Assembly: GCA_964211495.1 (NCBI GenBank)
Contig: CAXORL010000002.1
Span: 186,001-250,000, forward strand
DNA from: Faucicola osloensis_B
Lineage (GTDB): Bacteria; Pseudomonadota; Gammaproteobacteria; Pseudomonadales; Moraxellaceae
Direction of reading: 5' to 3'
Length of the DNA stretch: 64,000 bases
Shown in pieces: positions 42,129 to 51,345 of this stretch; positions within the stretch are counted from its first letter, which is position 1; each line of letters begins with the position of its first letter. The position numbers and the translations under genes are program-made. The notes beneath the pieces are model-generated. The model was not told the DNA's origin and did no database searches. It worked only from the letters and a program-made list of their open reading frames with translations.

Positions 42129-42856
42129 GCTGCAGCAATATCGAGGGTACCTTCATAAATGGCACGCCCTGTAATAATACCTTCCAGATAATCACTGTAG
42201 GGTTTTAGATTTTCGATGTCTTGTAAGTCCGTCACCCCACCTGAGGCAATCACCGGAATACCGCCTTCTTTTGCCAAGTTGACCGTTTGCTCGACATTGA
42301 CGCCTTGCATCATGCCATCACGCGCAATATCAGTATAGACGATAGAAGATACGCCTGCATCGGCAAAGCGTTTTGCCAAATCCACCGCTTTGACATCAGT
42401 CACATTTGCCCAGCCATGCGTCGCTACCATACCATCTTTGGCATCAATACCCACAATGATATGACCGGCAAATTCTTGACACGCTTGTTCAACAAATTCA
42501 GGTTGTTCGACTGCTTTGGTACCGATAATGATATAGGTCAAACCCGCTTCTAAATAATGACGGATGGTGTCAAGGCTACGGATACCGCCACCGAGTTGAA
42601 TGGGTAAATTTGGGTAGGCTTTAGCAATCGCGGTGACAACGTCTTTATGCACAGGCACGCCATCGAAAGCACCATTTAAATCCACCAAATGCAGGCGTCG
42701 AGCGCCTTCTTTTACCCAGCGGCTTGCCATTGCGACAGGGTCGTCACTAAATACGGTATCGTCTTCCATACGCCCTTGTTTTAGGCGGACACATTTGCCG
42801 TCTTTGAGGTCAATGGCAGGGATAATTAAAGTTGGCGTAGTTGATAACGTCGTCAT
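42107..42856 (-). CDS. hisA: Phosphoribosylformimino-5-aminoimidazole carboxamide ribotide isomerase
   Basis: 249 residues, usual HisA length. The (beta/alpha)8 barrel begins IPAIDLKDGKCVRLKQG, with the catalytic Asp, and has GGGIRSLDTI and the second-half Asp in YTDIARDGMM. It catalyses the fourth step of histidine synthesis. No other his gene is in the window. The C-terminal codons lie in a 21-bp tandem duplication. Confidence 0.96.
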   Translation of the reverse strand: MTTLSTTPTLIIPAIDLKDGKCVRLKQGRMEDDTVFSDDPVAMASRWVKEGARRLHLVDLNGAFDGVPVHKDVVTAIAKAYPNLPIQLGGGIRSLDTIRHYLEAGLTYIIIGTKAVEQPEFVEQACQEFAGHIIVGIDAKDGMVATHGWANVTDVKAVDLAKRFADAGVSSIVYTDIARDGMMQGVNVEQTVNLAKEGGIPVIASGGVTDLQDIENLKPYSDYLEGIITGRAIYEGTLDIAAAQALLDS

Positions 42857-43003
42857 GGGGTTGTCCTGTTGTCAGTTGGCGCAAAGTTGAGCTAGATTGG
42901 TCAAAATGCGTGTCGCTAGAATTTGGCGATAATTTTACCGTATAATGCCAACTAAGGTTAAGATATTTTGCATGTGGGTATTAGCATAACAGGGGGAAGG
43001 ACA

Positions 43004-44467
43004 ATGTTATACGTGGTGATAGCAGGGATTTTTATATTAGGGTATATGGCGATTGCCTTTGAGCACAACATCCATGTCAACAAAGCTGCCAGCGCGCTAC
43101 TGACTGCGATTGCGTTATGGGTACTGCTGACCTTTGGTATCGATACGCTTGTTGCCAACCATTCGGTGACCGCCAGTCTTGCCAATCATCAAGATTCCTT
43201 GCATTTTGTCGGTGAGCAGTTACGTGAACATTTGGCAGAAATCGCCGAGATTTTGTTCTTCTTGATGGGCGCGATGGCGATTGTTGAGCTGATTGATGCG
43301 CATGATGGCTTTCGAGTGATTACCGATAAAATCCATACCAAAAATGCCAGTAAGCTACTCGCCATTATTACGATTATCACCTTTTTTCTCTCATCGTTAC
43401 TCGACAACTTAACCACCACCATTGTGATGGTATCGCTGGTGTCAAAAATCATCGATGACCAAAAAATGCGATGGTATTTTGCCGGTCTTATTGTGATTGC
43501 TGCCAATGCAGGCGGCGCTTGGTCACCTGTGGGTGATGTCACCACCACCATGCTATGGATTGGTGGGCAGATTACCGCAACGGGCATTATGGCAAATGTG
43601 TTTATCCCAAGTATCGTATGTACGTTAATCCCCATGGGTTTGGTAATGATGCAGCTAAAGGGTCAAACCGTGAACGCGCCTATATTGCCAAGCGGACAAG
43701 AATCTGACAGTGAATTGGCTAGTATGCCTATAGAGCAGCGTATCGAAAGCCTACGTGCTACCATCAAATCAAACGCCCAAGACAGCATCAGTCAAAAAAC
43801 GCGCATGACAGTGTTACTGCTGGGCTTGGGTGCATTGGCATTTGTGCCAATTTTTAAAACCCTTACCCATTTGCCCCCTTATGTCGGCGTGTTATTTGGC
43901 TTGGCTGTACTATGGATGGTGACTGAAATCATGCACCGTCACCAAGATAATTATATCCGTGAGCGTATCGGGGTGGAAGGCGTATTAAGCCGTATTGATA
44001 TTCCCAGTATTCTATTTTTTCTCGGTATTTTATTGGCGGTGGCAGCGCTTGCCACTGCGGGCATACTCGGTGACGTAGCAAAATGGCTGGATGCCACTTT
44101 TGGCAATGTGTATGTCATCAATGTCATGATTGGCTTGTTATCCTCAATCGTGGACAACGTGCCTTTGGTAGCAGGGGCAATGAATATGTATCCGCTGACC
44201 ACCGATGCCAGTATCGCGCAAGCGGCGGCAGCTGAAGCGGCGCGCCTTGAGCTGTTTCGTCAAGATGGCATGTTTTGGGAGTTTTTGGCTTATTGCGCGG
44301 GGACAGGCGGCAGCTGTTTGATTATCGGCTCGGCGGCAGGCGTGGCAGCGATGGGCATGGAGAAAATCCCGTTTATGTGGTACATGAAAAAAATCACTTG
44401 GCTTGCACTGATTGGCTATCTGGTCGGGGCAGGGGTGTATGTGCTGATTGAAACCATGATTCGATAA
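43004..44467 (+). CDS. nhaD: Na+/H+ antiporter NhaD
   Basis: About 487 residues with a dozen membrane helices. LLDNLTTTIVMVSL, ANAGGAWSPVGDVTTTMLWI and SSIVDNVPLVAGAM are typical of NhaD in the ion transporter superfamily. It expels Na+ or Li+ in exchange for protons. The ATG at 43004 follows GGGGGAAGGA and is preferred to the TTG at 42968. Confidence 0.92.
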   Translation: MLYVVIAGIFILGYMAIAFEHNIHVNKAASALLTAIALWVLLTFGIDTLVANHSVTASLANHQDSLHFVGEQLREHLAEIAEILFFLMGAMAIVELIDAHDGFRVITDKIHTKNASKLLAIITIITFFLSSLLDNLTTTIVMVSLVSKIIDDQKMRWYFAGLIVIAANAGGAWSPVGDVTTTMLWIGGQITATGIMANVFIPSIVCTLIPMGLVMMQLKGQTVNAPILPSGQESDSELASMPIEQRIESLRATIKSNAQDSISQKTRMTVLLLGLGALAFVPIFKTLTHLPPYVGVLFGLAVLWMVTEIMHRHQDNYIRERIGVEGVLSRIDIPSILFFLGILLAVAALATAGILGDVAKWLDATFGNVYVINVMIGLLSSIVDNVPLVAGAMNMYPLTTDASIAQAAAAEAARLELFRQDGMFWEFLAYCAGTGGSCLIIGSAAGVAAMGMEKIPFMWYMKKITWLALIGYLVGAGVYVLIETMIR

Positions 44468-44491
44468 TACGATAATTGGCTATTAAAACAT

Positions 44492-44519
44492 AAAAAAGGC
44501 GCAAATAAGCGCCTTTTTT
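44492..44519. terminator. Terminator after nhaD
   Basis: AAAAAAGGCGC and GCGCCTTTTTT form an 11-bp stem with a 6-nt loop and T-run, 25 bp after the nhaD stop. Its symmetry allows it to act on both strands. Confidence 0.9.
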
Positions 44520-44601
44520 TATGCACTGGTGAGCGATGCCGTCGCTTCAATGGGATTAAACTTGCGCTAAATATAAAAAGTCAAAATTTAGCCCAAAAAG
44601 C

Positions 44602-44630
44602 TATTGATTTTGATAAAAATATGCTAAACT
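44602..44630 (+). promoter_or_regulatory. Probable sigma-70 promoter of the rpsP operon
   Basis: TATTGA (44602-44607) and TAAACT (44625-44630) are 17 bp apart; TGC directly before the -10 gives an extended -10. The position, about 125 bp upstream of rpsP, suits a ribosomal-protein operon leader. Confidence 0.45.
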
Positions 44631-44756
44631 ATTGCCCTTTTTGGTGTACCTAAACTTTGCTAAAACTGTATTTATGCCGTTTTTTCAATTGTTTGGGTCT
44701 TTTAGGCTCTAACCACTGAACTAGATTCAATTGATTGCATTCACAGAGAGAACATT

Positions 44757-45014
44757 ATGGTAGTTATCCGTTTACAACGCGGTGGTGCGAAAAAACGCCC
44801 ATTTTATCAAATCGTGGTAACCGACTCACGCAATGCCCGTGACGGTCGTTACATCGAAAACATCGGGTTCTTTAACCCACTAGCGCAAGGTCAAGAAGTG
44901 CCAGTACGCATCAACGCTGACGCTTACCAAGCGTGGATCAACAAAGGTGCACAACCTTCTGACCGTGTTGCCGCTTTATTTAAAGCAGCTAGCAAAGCAC
45001 AAGCAACTGCTTAA
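44757..45014 (+). CDS. rpsP: 30S ribosomal protein S16
   Basis: 85 residues, usual S16 length. Begins MVVIRLQRGGAKKRPFYQIV with NARDGRYIENIGFFNP. Leads the conserved rpsP-rimM-trmD-rplS operon. AGAGAGAA precedes the ATG. Confidence 0.98.
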   Translation: MVVIRLQRGGAKKRPFYQIVVTDSRNARDGRYIENIGFFNPLAQGQEVPVRINADAYQAWINKGAQPSDRVAALFKAASKAQATA

Positions 45015-45048
45015 TTTTTTATAAAAATTAAGTAGAGCGGACTTTAAT

Positions 45049-45606
45049 ATGGCAAAACAACCGACAGACTTGCATACCAATGAGGCTAACGCATCGCTGT
45101 TTAAAATCGGCGAGCTAAAAAAGCCTTATGGCATTCATGGCTGGCTATGGGTATTTAGCTTTACTGAAGACCGTGAAGCGATATTTCATATGCAGCCTTG
45201 GGTCATCAATACTGCCATGGGTCAAAAGACCTTAACGGTAAAAAACTGGCGACAACAAGGTAAAGGCTACGTGGTACAACTTAACGAAGTACCCGACCGC
45301 AATATCGCAGAAACTATGTTTGGCGTGAGCCTTTGGGCAGAAAAAAACAATCTGTCTGAGCTTGCAGAAGACGAATATTATTGGTCAGATTTGATTGGCT
45401 TGACAGTGATTAGCCAGTCAGAAAATGTCATTTTAGGACGTGTAAAAGAGCTGTTTGAAACAGGGGCACATGCCATTATGGTGGTCGAGCCGACTGCTGA
45501 TAGTGTGGATGGCGAAGAAAGACTGATTCCTTGGCACAAACAGACCATTGGCGAGGTGGATTTATCCAAGCAAACCCTGATGGTCGATTGGGGCAGTGAT
45601 TATTAA
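45049..45606 (+). CDS. rimM: 16S rRNA processing protein RimM
   Basis: 185 residues. FKIGELKKPYGIHGWLWVFS (N-terminal beta-barrel) and the PRC-barrel half from DEYYWSDLIGLTV. RimM helps mature the 30S head around S19. It starts 34 bp after rpsP. Confidence 0.96.
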   Translation: MAKQPTDLHTNEANASLFKIGELKKPYGIHGWLWVFSFTEDREAIFHMQPWVINTAMGQKTLTVKNWRQQGKGYVVQLNEVPDRNIAETMFGVSLWAEKNNLSELAEDEYYWSDLIGLTVISQSENVILGRVKELFETGAHAIMVVEPTADSVDGEERLIPWHKQTIGEVDLSKQTLMVDWGSDY

Positions 45607-45732
45607 ACGTTGATAACTAACATTGATGATTAACAGTTGCGTATTCATCCTTGATGAGTACATAGCATTTACTCGATGGCAGTTTTCAATCAATAAGGCG
45701 TTGTTGATGCCAAGCTAAAGTGAGTGTAGCGT

Positions 45733-46503
45733 ATGTTTTTTGCGGTAATAACCATTTTGCCCGAAATGTTTGCTAGTATTACTGATTTTGGCATCACTGG
45801 GCGGGCGCTGGCTCGCAAGCAAGCGGAAATCTTGCTGATTAACCCAAGAGACTTTACCACAGACAATTATCGTCGTATCGATGAGCGTCCGTTTGGGGGT
45901 GGTCCTGGCATGGTGATGATGGCAGAACCGTTACAAAAAGCCATCGACTACGCCAAAACGCAAGCCAATGCGCGCGGTAAAACCTGTCCTGTGGTGTATT
46001 TATCGCCACAAGGCAAGACACTGAGCGAAAGCAGGGTGCTTGATTTTTGCCAATATGACGGCTTGATTTTGTTATGCGGTCGTTATGAAGGCATCGATGA
46101 AAGACTACTGAGTCAGTATGTCGATATTGAATGCTCAATTGGTGATTACGTGCTGACAGGCGGTGAATTGCCGGCGATGGTATTGATGGATAGTGTGATA
46201 CGCCGATTGCCCAATGTGATGGGCGATGATTTATCGGCGCAGCAAGACTCCTTTGTGGATGGCTTGCTCGATTGTCCACAATATACCAAACCGACTGAAT
46301 TTCAAGGGATGAAAGTGCCTGACGTGCTGTTGTCAGGGCATCATGCCAACATCGCCAAGTGGCGATTTATTCAGCAGGCAACACGCACCCAACTAAGACG
46401 TCCTGATTTGTGGCAGGCATTTGTGCCAACCAAACAGCAACAAAAATGGCTGAAAGAAGCAGCGCAATCTGCTAAAGACAGCGACCTAGATTCATCCACT
46501 TGA
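45733..46503 (+). CDS. trmD: tRNA (guanine-N1)-methyltransferase TrmD
   Basis: 256 residues. Trefoil-knot SPOUT methyltransferase with LLCGRYEGIDERLL and IGDYVLTGGELPAM, which form the AdoMet pocket. It makes m1G37 in tRNAs. A 126-bp spacer separates it from rimM and carries a 13-bp imperfect duplication (45608-45633). The C-terminal tail is Asp/Ser-rich. Confidence 0.97.
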   Translation: MFFAVITILPEMFASITDFGITGRALARKQAEILLINPRDFTTDNYRRIDERPFGGGPGMVMMAEPLQKAIDYAKTQANARGKTCPVVYLSPQGKTLSESRVLDFCQYDGLILLCGRYEGIDERLLSQYVDIECSIGDYVLTGGELPAMVLMDSVIRRLPNVMGDDLSAQQDSFVDGLLDCPQYTKPTEFQGMKVPDVLLSGHHANIAKWRFIQQATRTQLRRPDLWQAFVPTKQQQKWLKEAAQSAKDSDLDSST

Positions 46504-46627
46504 CGGATGCCCTAATCGTGTCGATTGCTATCAAGGCACATAAAATTAGCGGGGAGTATGCGCATTTGCTGATATCAACCAACTTTAGTCAGCTTAGCCT
46601 CTGTCCCCAGTGAGAGGAGAAAATCTC

Positions 46628-47008
46628 ATGAGTAACAAACATCCTTTGGTTCAACAAATCGAAAATAGCCAGCTTAAGCAAGACGTACCAAGTTTTGGTC
46701 CTGGTGACACTGTTGTCGTACAAGTAAAAGTGCGTGAAGGCGACCGTGAGCGTCTACAAGCATTTGAAGGTGTTGTTATCGCTAAACGTAACCGCGGTTT
46801 AAACTCTGCGTTTACCGTACGTAAAATCTCTAGTGGTGTAGGTGTTGAACGTGCGTTCCAAACCCATTCACCACAAATTGCAAAAATTGAAGTAAAACGT
46901 CGTGGTGATGTACGCCGTGCCAAACTTTACTACCTACGTGACCGTTCTGGTAAATCAGCACGTATCCGTGAAAAACTGTCAGTGCGTAAAGAAGAAGCGC
47001 AAGCTTAA
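46628..47008 (+). CDS. rplS: 50S ribosomal protein L19
   Basis: About 126 residues. VKVREGDRERLQAFEGVVI and the C-terminal KLYYLRDRSGKSARI are typical L19. The ATG at 46628 has AGGAG 8 bp upstream; the in-frame GTG at 46610 is rejected because it overlaps that site. Ends at a strong terminator. Confidence 0.97.
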   Translation: MSNKHPLVQQIENSQLKQDVPSFGPGDTVVVQVKVREGDRERLQAFEGVVIAKRNRGLNSAFTVRKISSGVGVERAFQTHSPQIAKIEVKRRGDVRRAKLYYLRDRSGKSARIREKLSVRKEEAQA

Positions 47009-47087
47009 GGCTTTAACTGCGTTATTTATTTTCTGCCTAAATGGGTTAAACTTTGATTGTCAGGGTTTAATCAACACCAAAAAAGCA

Positions 47088-47117
47088 AAAACCCCAAATA
47101 AATCTATTTGGGGTTTT
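47088..47117. terminator. Bidirectional terminator after rplS
   Basis: AAAACCCCAAATA and TATTTGGGGTTTT form a perfect 13-bp stem with a 4-nt loop. T-runs exist on both strands, so it serves both rplS and the converging MFS gene. Confidence 0.92.
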
Positions 47118-47149
47118 TTGTTGGCTAACTTTAGCCTTTTATGAGTGGG

Positions 47150-48448
47150 CTAGTCATGATTAATTAAGCTATGCTCTTTGGTATCTTTCATACGAGTATA
47201 AACAATCAATGAAATCCCAATCATAATCGTCACATACAAGAAAAACCATTCTTCATGACCTGCTTGCTTGAAGGACAATGCTATATACTCGGCTGTACCG
47301 CCAAACAAAGTATTGGCAATCGCATAGGGTAACGCCACGCCTAACGCACGAATATGCGCAGGGAACATTTCAGCTTTAACGACCGCATTAATTGACGTAT
47401 AGCCTGTGACAATTATCAAACCAAACAAACATAACGCAAACGCCATCCACGGGTCTGTCGTGCCTGCCAAGGTGTTAAAAATAAAGTAAGTAAATAACAC
47501 CCCCATCACACCAAATCCCATCATCAGCGGTTTACGCCCGATTCTATCGGATAATGCCCCAGCCACAGGTTGCAAGAGCATAAAAATAAATAACGCAATA
47601 GCGGTGATTTGGGTGGCTGACTCTTTACTAAAGCCTGACGTATTGACCAAGAATTTCTGCAAATAAGTGGTGTAAGCATAAAATGCCAACGTACCGCCTG
47701 CGGTCAATCCAATGACAGTAAATGCCGCTTTGGGGTGTTCTTTAAATAAAGCCAATGCGCTGGATTTTTTTTGCGAACTACTGGTATCAACTTTATTAAA
47801 GGATTCGGTCTCAAGCAAGCCACGGCGAATATAAAATACAAAAAACGCCAACAAAGCGCCTATGACAAACGGAATCCGCCAGCCCCAAGCTTTGAGCTCA
47901 GCAGGGGTTAAAACTTGCTGTAGAATAATCAGAAGCACTAGCGCAATTAACTGCCCAGAAATCAGCGTAACATATTGAAAACTGGAAAAAAATCCGCGCT
48001 TGTCTTTACCCGCCATCTCGCTGAGGTAAGTGGCACTTGCCCCATATTCACCGCCTACGCTGATACCTTGAATTAAACGAGCAGTCACCAACAGTATTGG
48101 GGCGAAAATCCCAATACTGTCATAACTTGGGGTAACAGCAATCATCAGTGAGCCTAAGCACATTAATGTTACCGATAGCGTAAGACCTGCTTTACGACCT
48201 TTCTTATCCGCATAAACGCCCATTATCCATGCACCGATCGGTCGCATGACAAAACCCACCGCAAAAATCGCTGCGGCACTCAGTAATTGAGCGGTTTGGT
48301 TGCCTTTTGGAAAAAATACAGGGGCAAAATATAAGGTAAAAGCTGCATACGCATACCAGTCGTACCATTCGACCATGTTACCCGCTGAACCGCCTAAAAT
48401 AGATTTTAACCGTGTTTTTTGGTCAATAGTTTCAATCGATTGAGACAT
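47150..48448 (-). CDS. MFS metabolite:H+ symporter (KgtP/ProP-like)
   Basis: 432 residues with twelve membrane helices. NMVEWYDWYAYAAFTLYFAP in helix 1, YADKKGRKAGL after helix 2 and SVGGEYGASATYLSEMA are hallmarks of the MHS branch of MFS (2-oxoglutarate, proline/betaine, shikimate and similar). The substrate is not certain; a 2-oxoglutarate permease is plausible. The truncated MFS remnant at 11264-11961 belongs to the same broad branch. Confidence 0.9.
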   Translation of the reverse strand: MSQSIETIDQKTRLKSILGGSAGNMVEWYDWYAYAAFTLYFAPVFFPKGNQTAQLLSAAAIFAVGFVMRPIGAWIMGVYADKKGRKAGLTLSVTLMCLGSLMIAVTPSYDSIGIFAPILLVTARLIQGISVGGEYGASATYLSEMAGKDKRGFFSSFQYVTLISGQLIALVLLIILQQVLTPAELKAWGWRIPFVIGALLAFFVFYIRRGLLETESFNKVDTSSSQKKSSALALFKEHPKAAFTVIGLTAGGTLAFYAYTTYLQKFLVNTSGFSKESATQITAIALFIFMLLQPVAGALSDRIGRKPLMMGFGVMGVLFTYFIFNTLAGTTDPWMAFALCLFGLIIVTGYTSINAVVKAEMFPAHIRALGVALPYAIANTLFGGTAEYIALSFKQAGHEEWFFLYVTIMIGISLIVYTRMKDTKEHSLINHD

Positions 48449-48489
48449 TGAAAATCCTTGTCAAAGACTTGTTGAATACGTGCTAAAGG

Positions 48490-48777
48490 TTATTTTTGCG
48501 CTGTCCAGCCTTTTGGGCGTTCGTAATCTTCATTATCCAAAAATTTATTGCGCTGCTCGGTAATAAATTTTTTGGCTTCTGGGTCAATCATACTTAAGTG
48601 ATTTTCATTGATGAGCATGGTTTGGTGCTCTAGCCATTCGTTCCACGCTTTGGCAGACACGGTGTTTTGCAATTCTTCACCCAGCTTGTTAGGGAATGGC
48701 GGTTTTGGCATTTTGGGTAGCTTTTGTTTGTATTTACGACACATGACCATGTGGTCAGCGGGGTTATAAGTTTGCAT
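48490..48777 (-). CDS. yggX: YggX-type Fe(II)-trafficking / oxidative damage protection protein
   Basis: 95 residues, typical of YggX. VMCRKYKQKLPKM with the conserved Cys, and WNEWLEHQTMLINENHLSM. In enterobacteria YggX protects iron-sulfur clusters from oxidative damage. The nine residues before MCRKY are longer than usual. It lies 41 bp upstream of the MFS gene on the same strand, though a functional link is not obvious. Confidence 0.92.
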   Translation of the reverse strand: MQTYNPADHMVMCRKYKQKLPKMPKPPFPNKLGEELQNTVSAKAWNEWLEHQTMLINENHLSMIDPEAKKFITEQRNKFLDNEDYERPKGWTAQK

Positions 48778-48868
48778 TGGGTTTCCTTTTAAATCTAAAA
48801 AAATAGCGGTACAATGTGATTAATACTATCATAAATTATTGGTTTATTCATTTCTTTGGAGGCTTAAT

Positions 48869-49495
48869 ATGTGTTCATTGACGACCAAGATAAAAATACG
48901 TTTAAGCTTCGTAAGCATTTTTTTGATTTCGATGAGTCAGCAATCTTTTGCAATCGTTGACTGTCAAGTTCCTAAAGTTTTTAGGCATTACGATGAAGTT
49001 ACTTGCCTAGGTAACAATGGCTTAGCCGTCGTGAAACTAAAAAATAAGTTTGGGTTAATTAATCAAGAAGGCCAGATAATTGCGCCTATCGAGTATGACA
49101 GCATATTACCATCCTCAAATGGCTTATCAAGCGTACAAAAAAATGGAAAATGGGGGTTTATTGATAAACAAAATCATTTGGTAATTCCTTTTAAATATGA
49201 TTTTGTTAAAAGCTTTTCTGAAGACTTAGCGGTGGTAATGAAGGCGGGTAAATTTGGCTTTATTGATAAAACAGGTAAAGAAGTTATTCCGCTGAAATAT
49301 GAAAATGCCGAAGGTTTTACGAATGGTTTGTCTCAAGTATCACTTAATAATAAAGTTGGTATGATCAATAAAAAGGAAAGAGTTATTATTCCGTTCAAAT
49401 ATGACATTATTAGAAATTTTATTAACGGTAAAGCTGAAGTCACGTTAGATAATAAGACATTTTTTATCGATAAGACAGGTAAACGGGTTAAGTAA
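48869..49495 (+). CDS. Secreted WG-repeat protein
   Basis: About 208 residues. A signal peptide (LSFVSIFLISMSQQSFA) precedes five or six WG-type repeats, each with the pattern xNGKWGFIDKxxxxVIPxKYD (for example near residues 85-110). WG repeats build beta-structured binding surfaces. The start at 48869 follows GGAGG; the upstream TTG at 48839 is unlikely. Composition is more AT- and Lys-rich than the neighbours, suggesting recent acquisition. Confidence 0.85.
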   Translation: MCSLTTKIKIRLSFVSIFLISMSQQSFAIVDCQVPKVFRHYDEVTCLGNNGLAVVKLKNKFGLINQEGQIIAPIEYDSILPSSNGLSSVQKNGKWGFIDKQNHLVIPFKYDFVKSFSEDLAVVMKAGKFGFIDKTGKEVIPLKYENAEGFTNGLSQVSLNNKVGMINKKERVIIPFKYDIIRNFINGKAEVTLDNKTFFIDKTGKRVK

Positions 49496-49504
49496 AGACA
49501 AAAA

Positions 49505-49531
49505 CGTGGGTAATCCTATCGCTAACCCACG
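49505..49531 (-). terminator. Terminator for the gamma-glutamylcyclotransferase gene
   Basis: CGTGGGT and ACCCACG form a 7-bp stem; on the minus strand TTTTTG follows. It lies 8 bp beyond the stop of the minus-strand gene. Confidence 0.65.
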
Positions 49532-49538
49532 CTACAAG

Positions 49539-49886
49539 CTAGTTGTTTAAATCTCTGGCATCAGCATAAATCCAAGCGGTCTTACCCGAGGCGAATTTGC
49601 CTTCCACTCGTGCGTAGGCATCGACTTCGTAGCGGTCGGCTTGGGCAAGCTCATCATCGGTAATGTCAAAAATCACACCTGCCACTTTGTCGATTGGGTT
49701 GTTGGTTTTAAGTAGTATCGGATGAAAACGTTTGCCACTTGTGGCGACCACATCGTCATCGGTAATTTCGATTTCACCCAACTGGTAGCCAATGAGTTGG
49801 TCTTTACTACCCACCAGTGTACGCCCAAAGGTGGCAAGCTGTACATTTTCTTGTTGTAATGTGCCATACGAGAATAGTTTTGGCAT
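49539..49886 (-). CDS. Gamma-glutamylcyclotransferase-like (AIG2 family) protein
   Basis: 115 residues. LFSYGTLQQENVQLATFGR is the AIG2/GGCT substrate-binding start and DELAQADRYEVDAYARVE carries the conserved acidic residue. It probably acts on gamma-glutamyl amines or peptides. It starts 2 bp after the argH stop and is likely co-transcribed with argH. Confidence 0.87.
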   Translation of the reverse strand: MPKLFSYGTLQQENVQLATFGRTLVGSKDQLIGYQLGEIEITDDDVVATSGKRFHPILLKTNNPIDKVAGVIFDITDDELAQADRYEVDAYARVEGKFASGKTAWIYADARDLNN

Positions 49887-49887
49887 A

Positions 49888-51303
49888 TTAATGACCTAAT
49901 CGTTCGATACGCTGACGCCCACGTTCAATCGCCATTTTGACTTGATTCGGGGCTGTACCGCCAATGTGGTTACGGGCATTGAGCGAACCTTCAAGGGTCA
50001 GATATTCAAATACGTCCTCACCAATCAAATCACTAAAGCCTTGAAGCTCATCGAGCGATAATTCACTCAAATCTACGCCTTTTTGCACACCTAACGCTAC
50101 TGCTTTACCCACTACTTCATGCGCGTCGCGGAAAGCTAAGCCTTTACGGACTAAATAATCCGCCAAATCGGTGGCGGTCGCATACCCTTTCATGGTCGCG
50201 GCACGCATATTTTCTTTATTTGGAATTAAGTTTGGTAGCATATCAGCAAAGGCAAGTAGGGAGCCGGTTAAAGTATCTACCACGTCAAATAGCGGCTCTT
50301 TATCTTCTTGGTTGTCTTTGTTGTAAGCCAGCGGTTGGTTTTTCATCAAGGTCAATAGGGTAATCATATCGCCAAACACGCGTGCAGCTTTACCCCGTAC
50401 CAACTCTGGCACATCGGGATTTTTTTTCTGTGGCATAATCGATGAACCCGTGCAAAAACGATCGGGGACGACCACAAACCCAAATTGCGCTGACATCCAC
50501 AAGATGATTTCTTCACTCATACGTGACAAATGCATCATCAACAGGCTGGCGCTACTGGCAAATTCAATGGCAAAATCGCGGTCGGATACGGCATCGAGCG
50601 AATTTTGGCAAATCCTTTCAAAGCCTAATAGCTGTGCGGTAAATTCCCGCTCAATCGGATAAGTCGTACCTGCCAGCGCTGCGGCGCCTAAGGGCATTTG
50701 GTTGATACGTTTTCGACCATCAATCAAGCGCTCGCTATCACGCATTAGCATCTCAAACCATGCCATCACATGATGACCAAAGCTAACAGGTTGCGCGGTC
50801 TGCAGATGAGTAAAGCCTGGCATGATAGTGTCGGTATGCTGGCTTGCCAAATCAAGTAAGCCCGTTTGTAGACGTTTTAACAATCCTAAAATAATATCGG
50901 TTTGGTCACGCAGATACAAACGGATATCGGTTGCAACTTGGTCATTACGGCTACGTCCTGTATGCAGTTTCTTGCCGACATCGCCAATAATAGCAGTCAG
51001 ACGAGACTCCACATTCATGTGCACGTCTTCAAGCGCCACTGACCAAACAAATTTGCCATCGGCGATTTCTTGTTTGATTTGGGTCAAACCGCCAACGATT
51101 TGGTCTTTTTCCGCCTCGGTAATAATCCCCGCTTTAGCAAGCATGGTGGCATGAGCAATCGAGCCTGCGATGTCTTGATTGGCAAAACGTTGGTCAAATC
51201 CGACAGACGCGGTAAATTCAGCGACAAAACTGTCAGTGGCTTCGCTAAAACGTCCACCCCACATACTAGATGTGCTAGAATCAGCGGAAATTTGATTGCT
51301 CAT
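49888..51303 (-). CDS. argH: Argininosuccinate lyase
   Basis: 471 residues, usual ArgH length. Signature GSSIMPQKKNPDVPELVRGK with the catalytic Ser, plus HTGRSRNDQVATDIRLY and PGFTHLQTAQPVSFGHH. It releases arginine and fumarate in the last step of arginine synthesis. It is divergent from the AlgZ-like gene, 42 bp apart, an arrangement common in Moraxellaceae and pseudomonads. Confidence 0.97.
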   Translation of the reverse strand: MSNQISADSSTSSMWGGRFSEATDSFVAEFTASVGFDQRFANQDIAGSIAHATMLAKAGIITEAEKDQIVGGLTQIKQEIADGKFVWSVALEDVHMNVESRLTAIIGDVGKKLHTGRSRNDQVATDIRLYLRDQTDIILGLLKRLQTGLLDLASQHTDTIMPGFTHLQTAQPVSFGHHVMAWFEMLMRDSERLIDGRKRINQMPLGAAALAGTTYPIEREFTAQLLGFERICQNSLDAVSDRDFAIEFASSASLLMMHLSRMSEEIILWMSAQFGFVVVPDRFCTGSSIMPQKKNPDVPELVRGKAARVFGDMITLLTLMKNQPLAYNKDNQEDKEPLFDVVDTLTGSLLAFADMLPNLIPNKENMRAATMKGYATATDLADYLVRKGLAFRDAHEVVGKAVALGVQKGVDLSELSLDELQGFSDLIGEDVFEYLTLEGSLNARNHIGGTAPNQVKMAIERGRQRIERLGH

Positions 51304-51345
51304 AATACGTCCATTTTTTGTGTAAGTGTGAAAGGAATAAAGACA

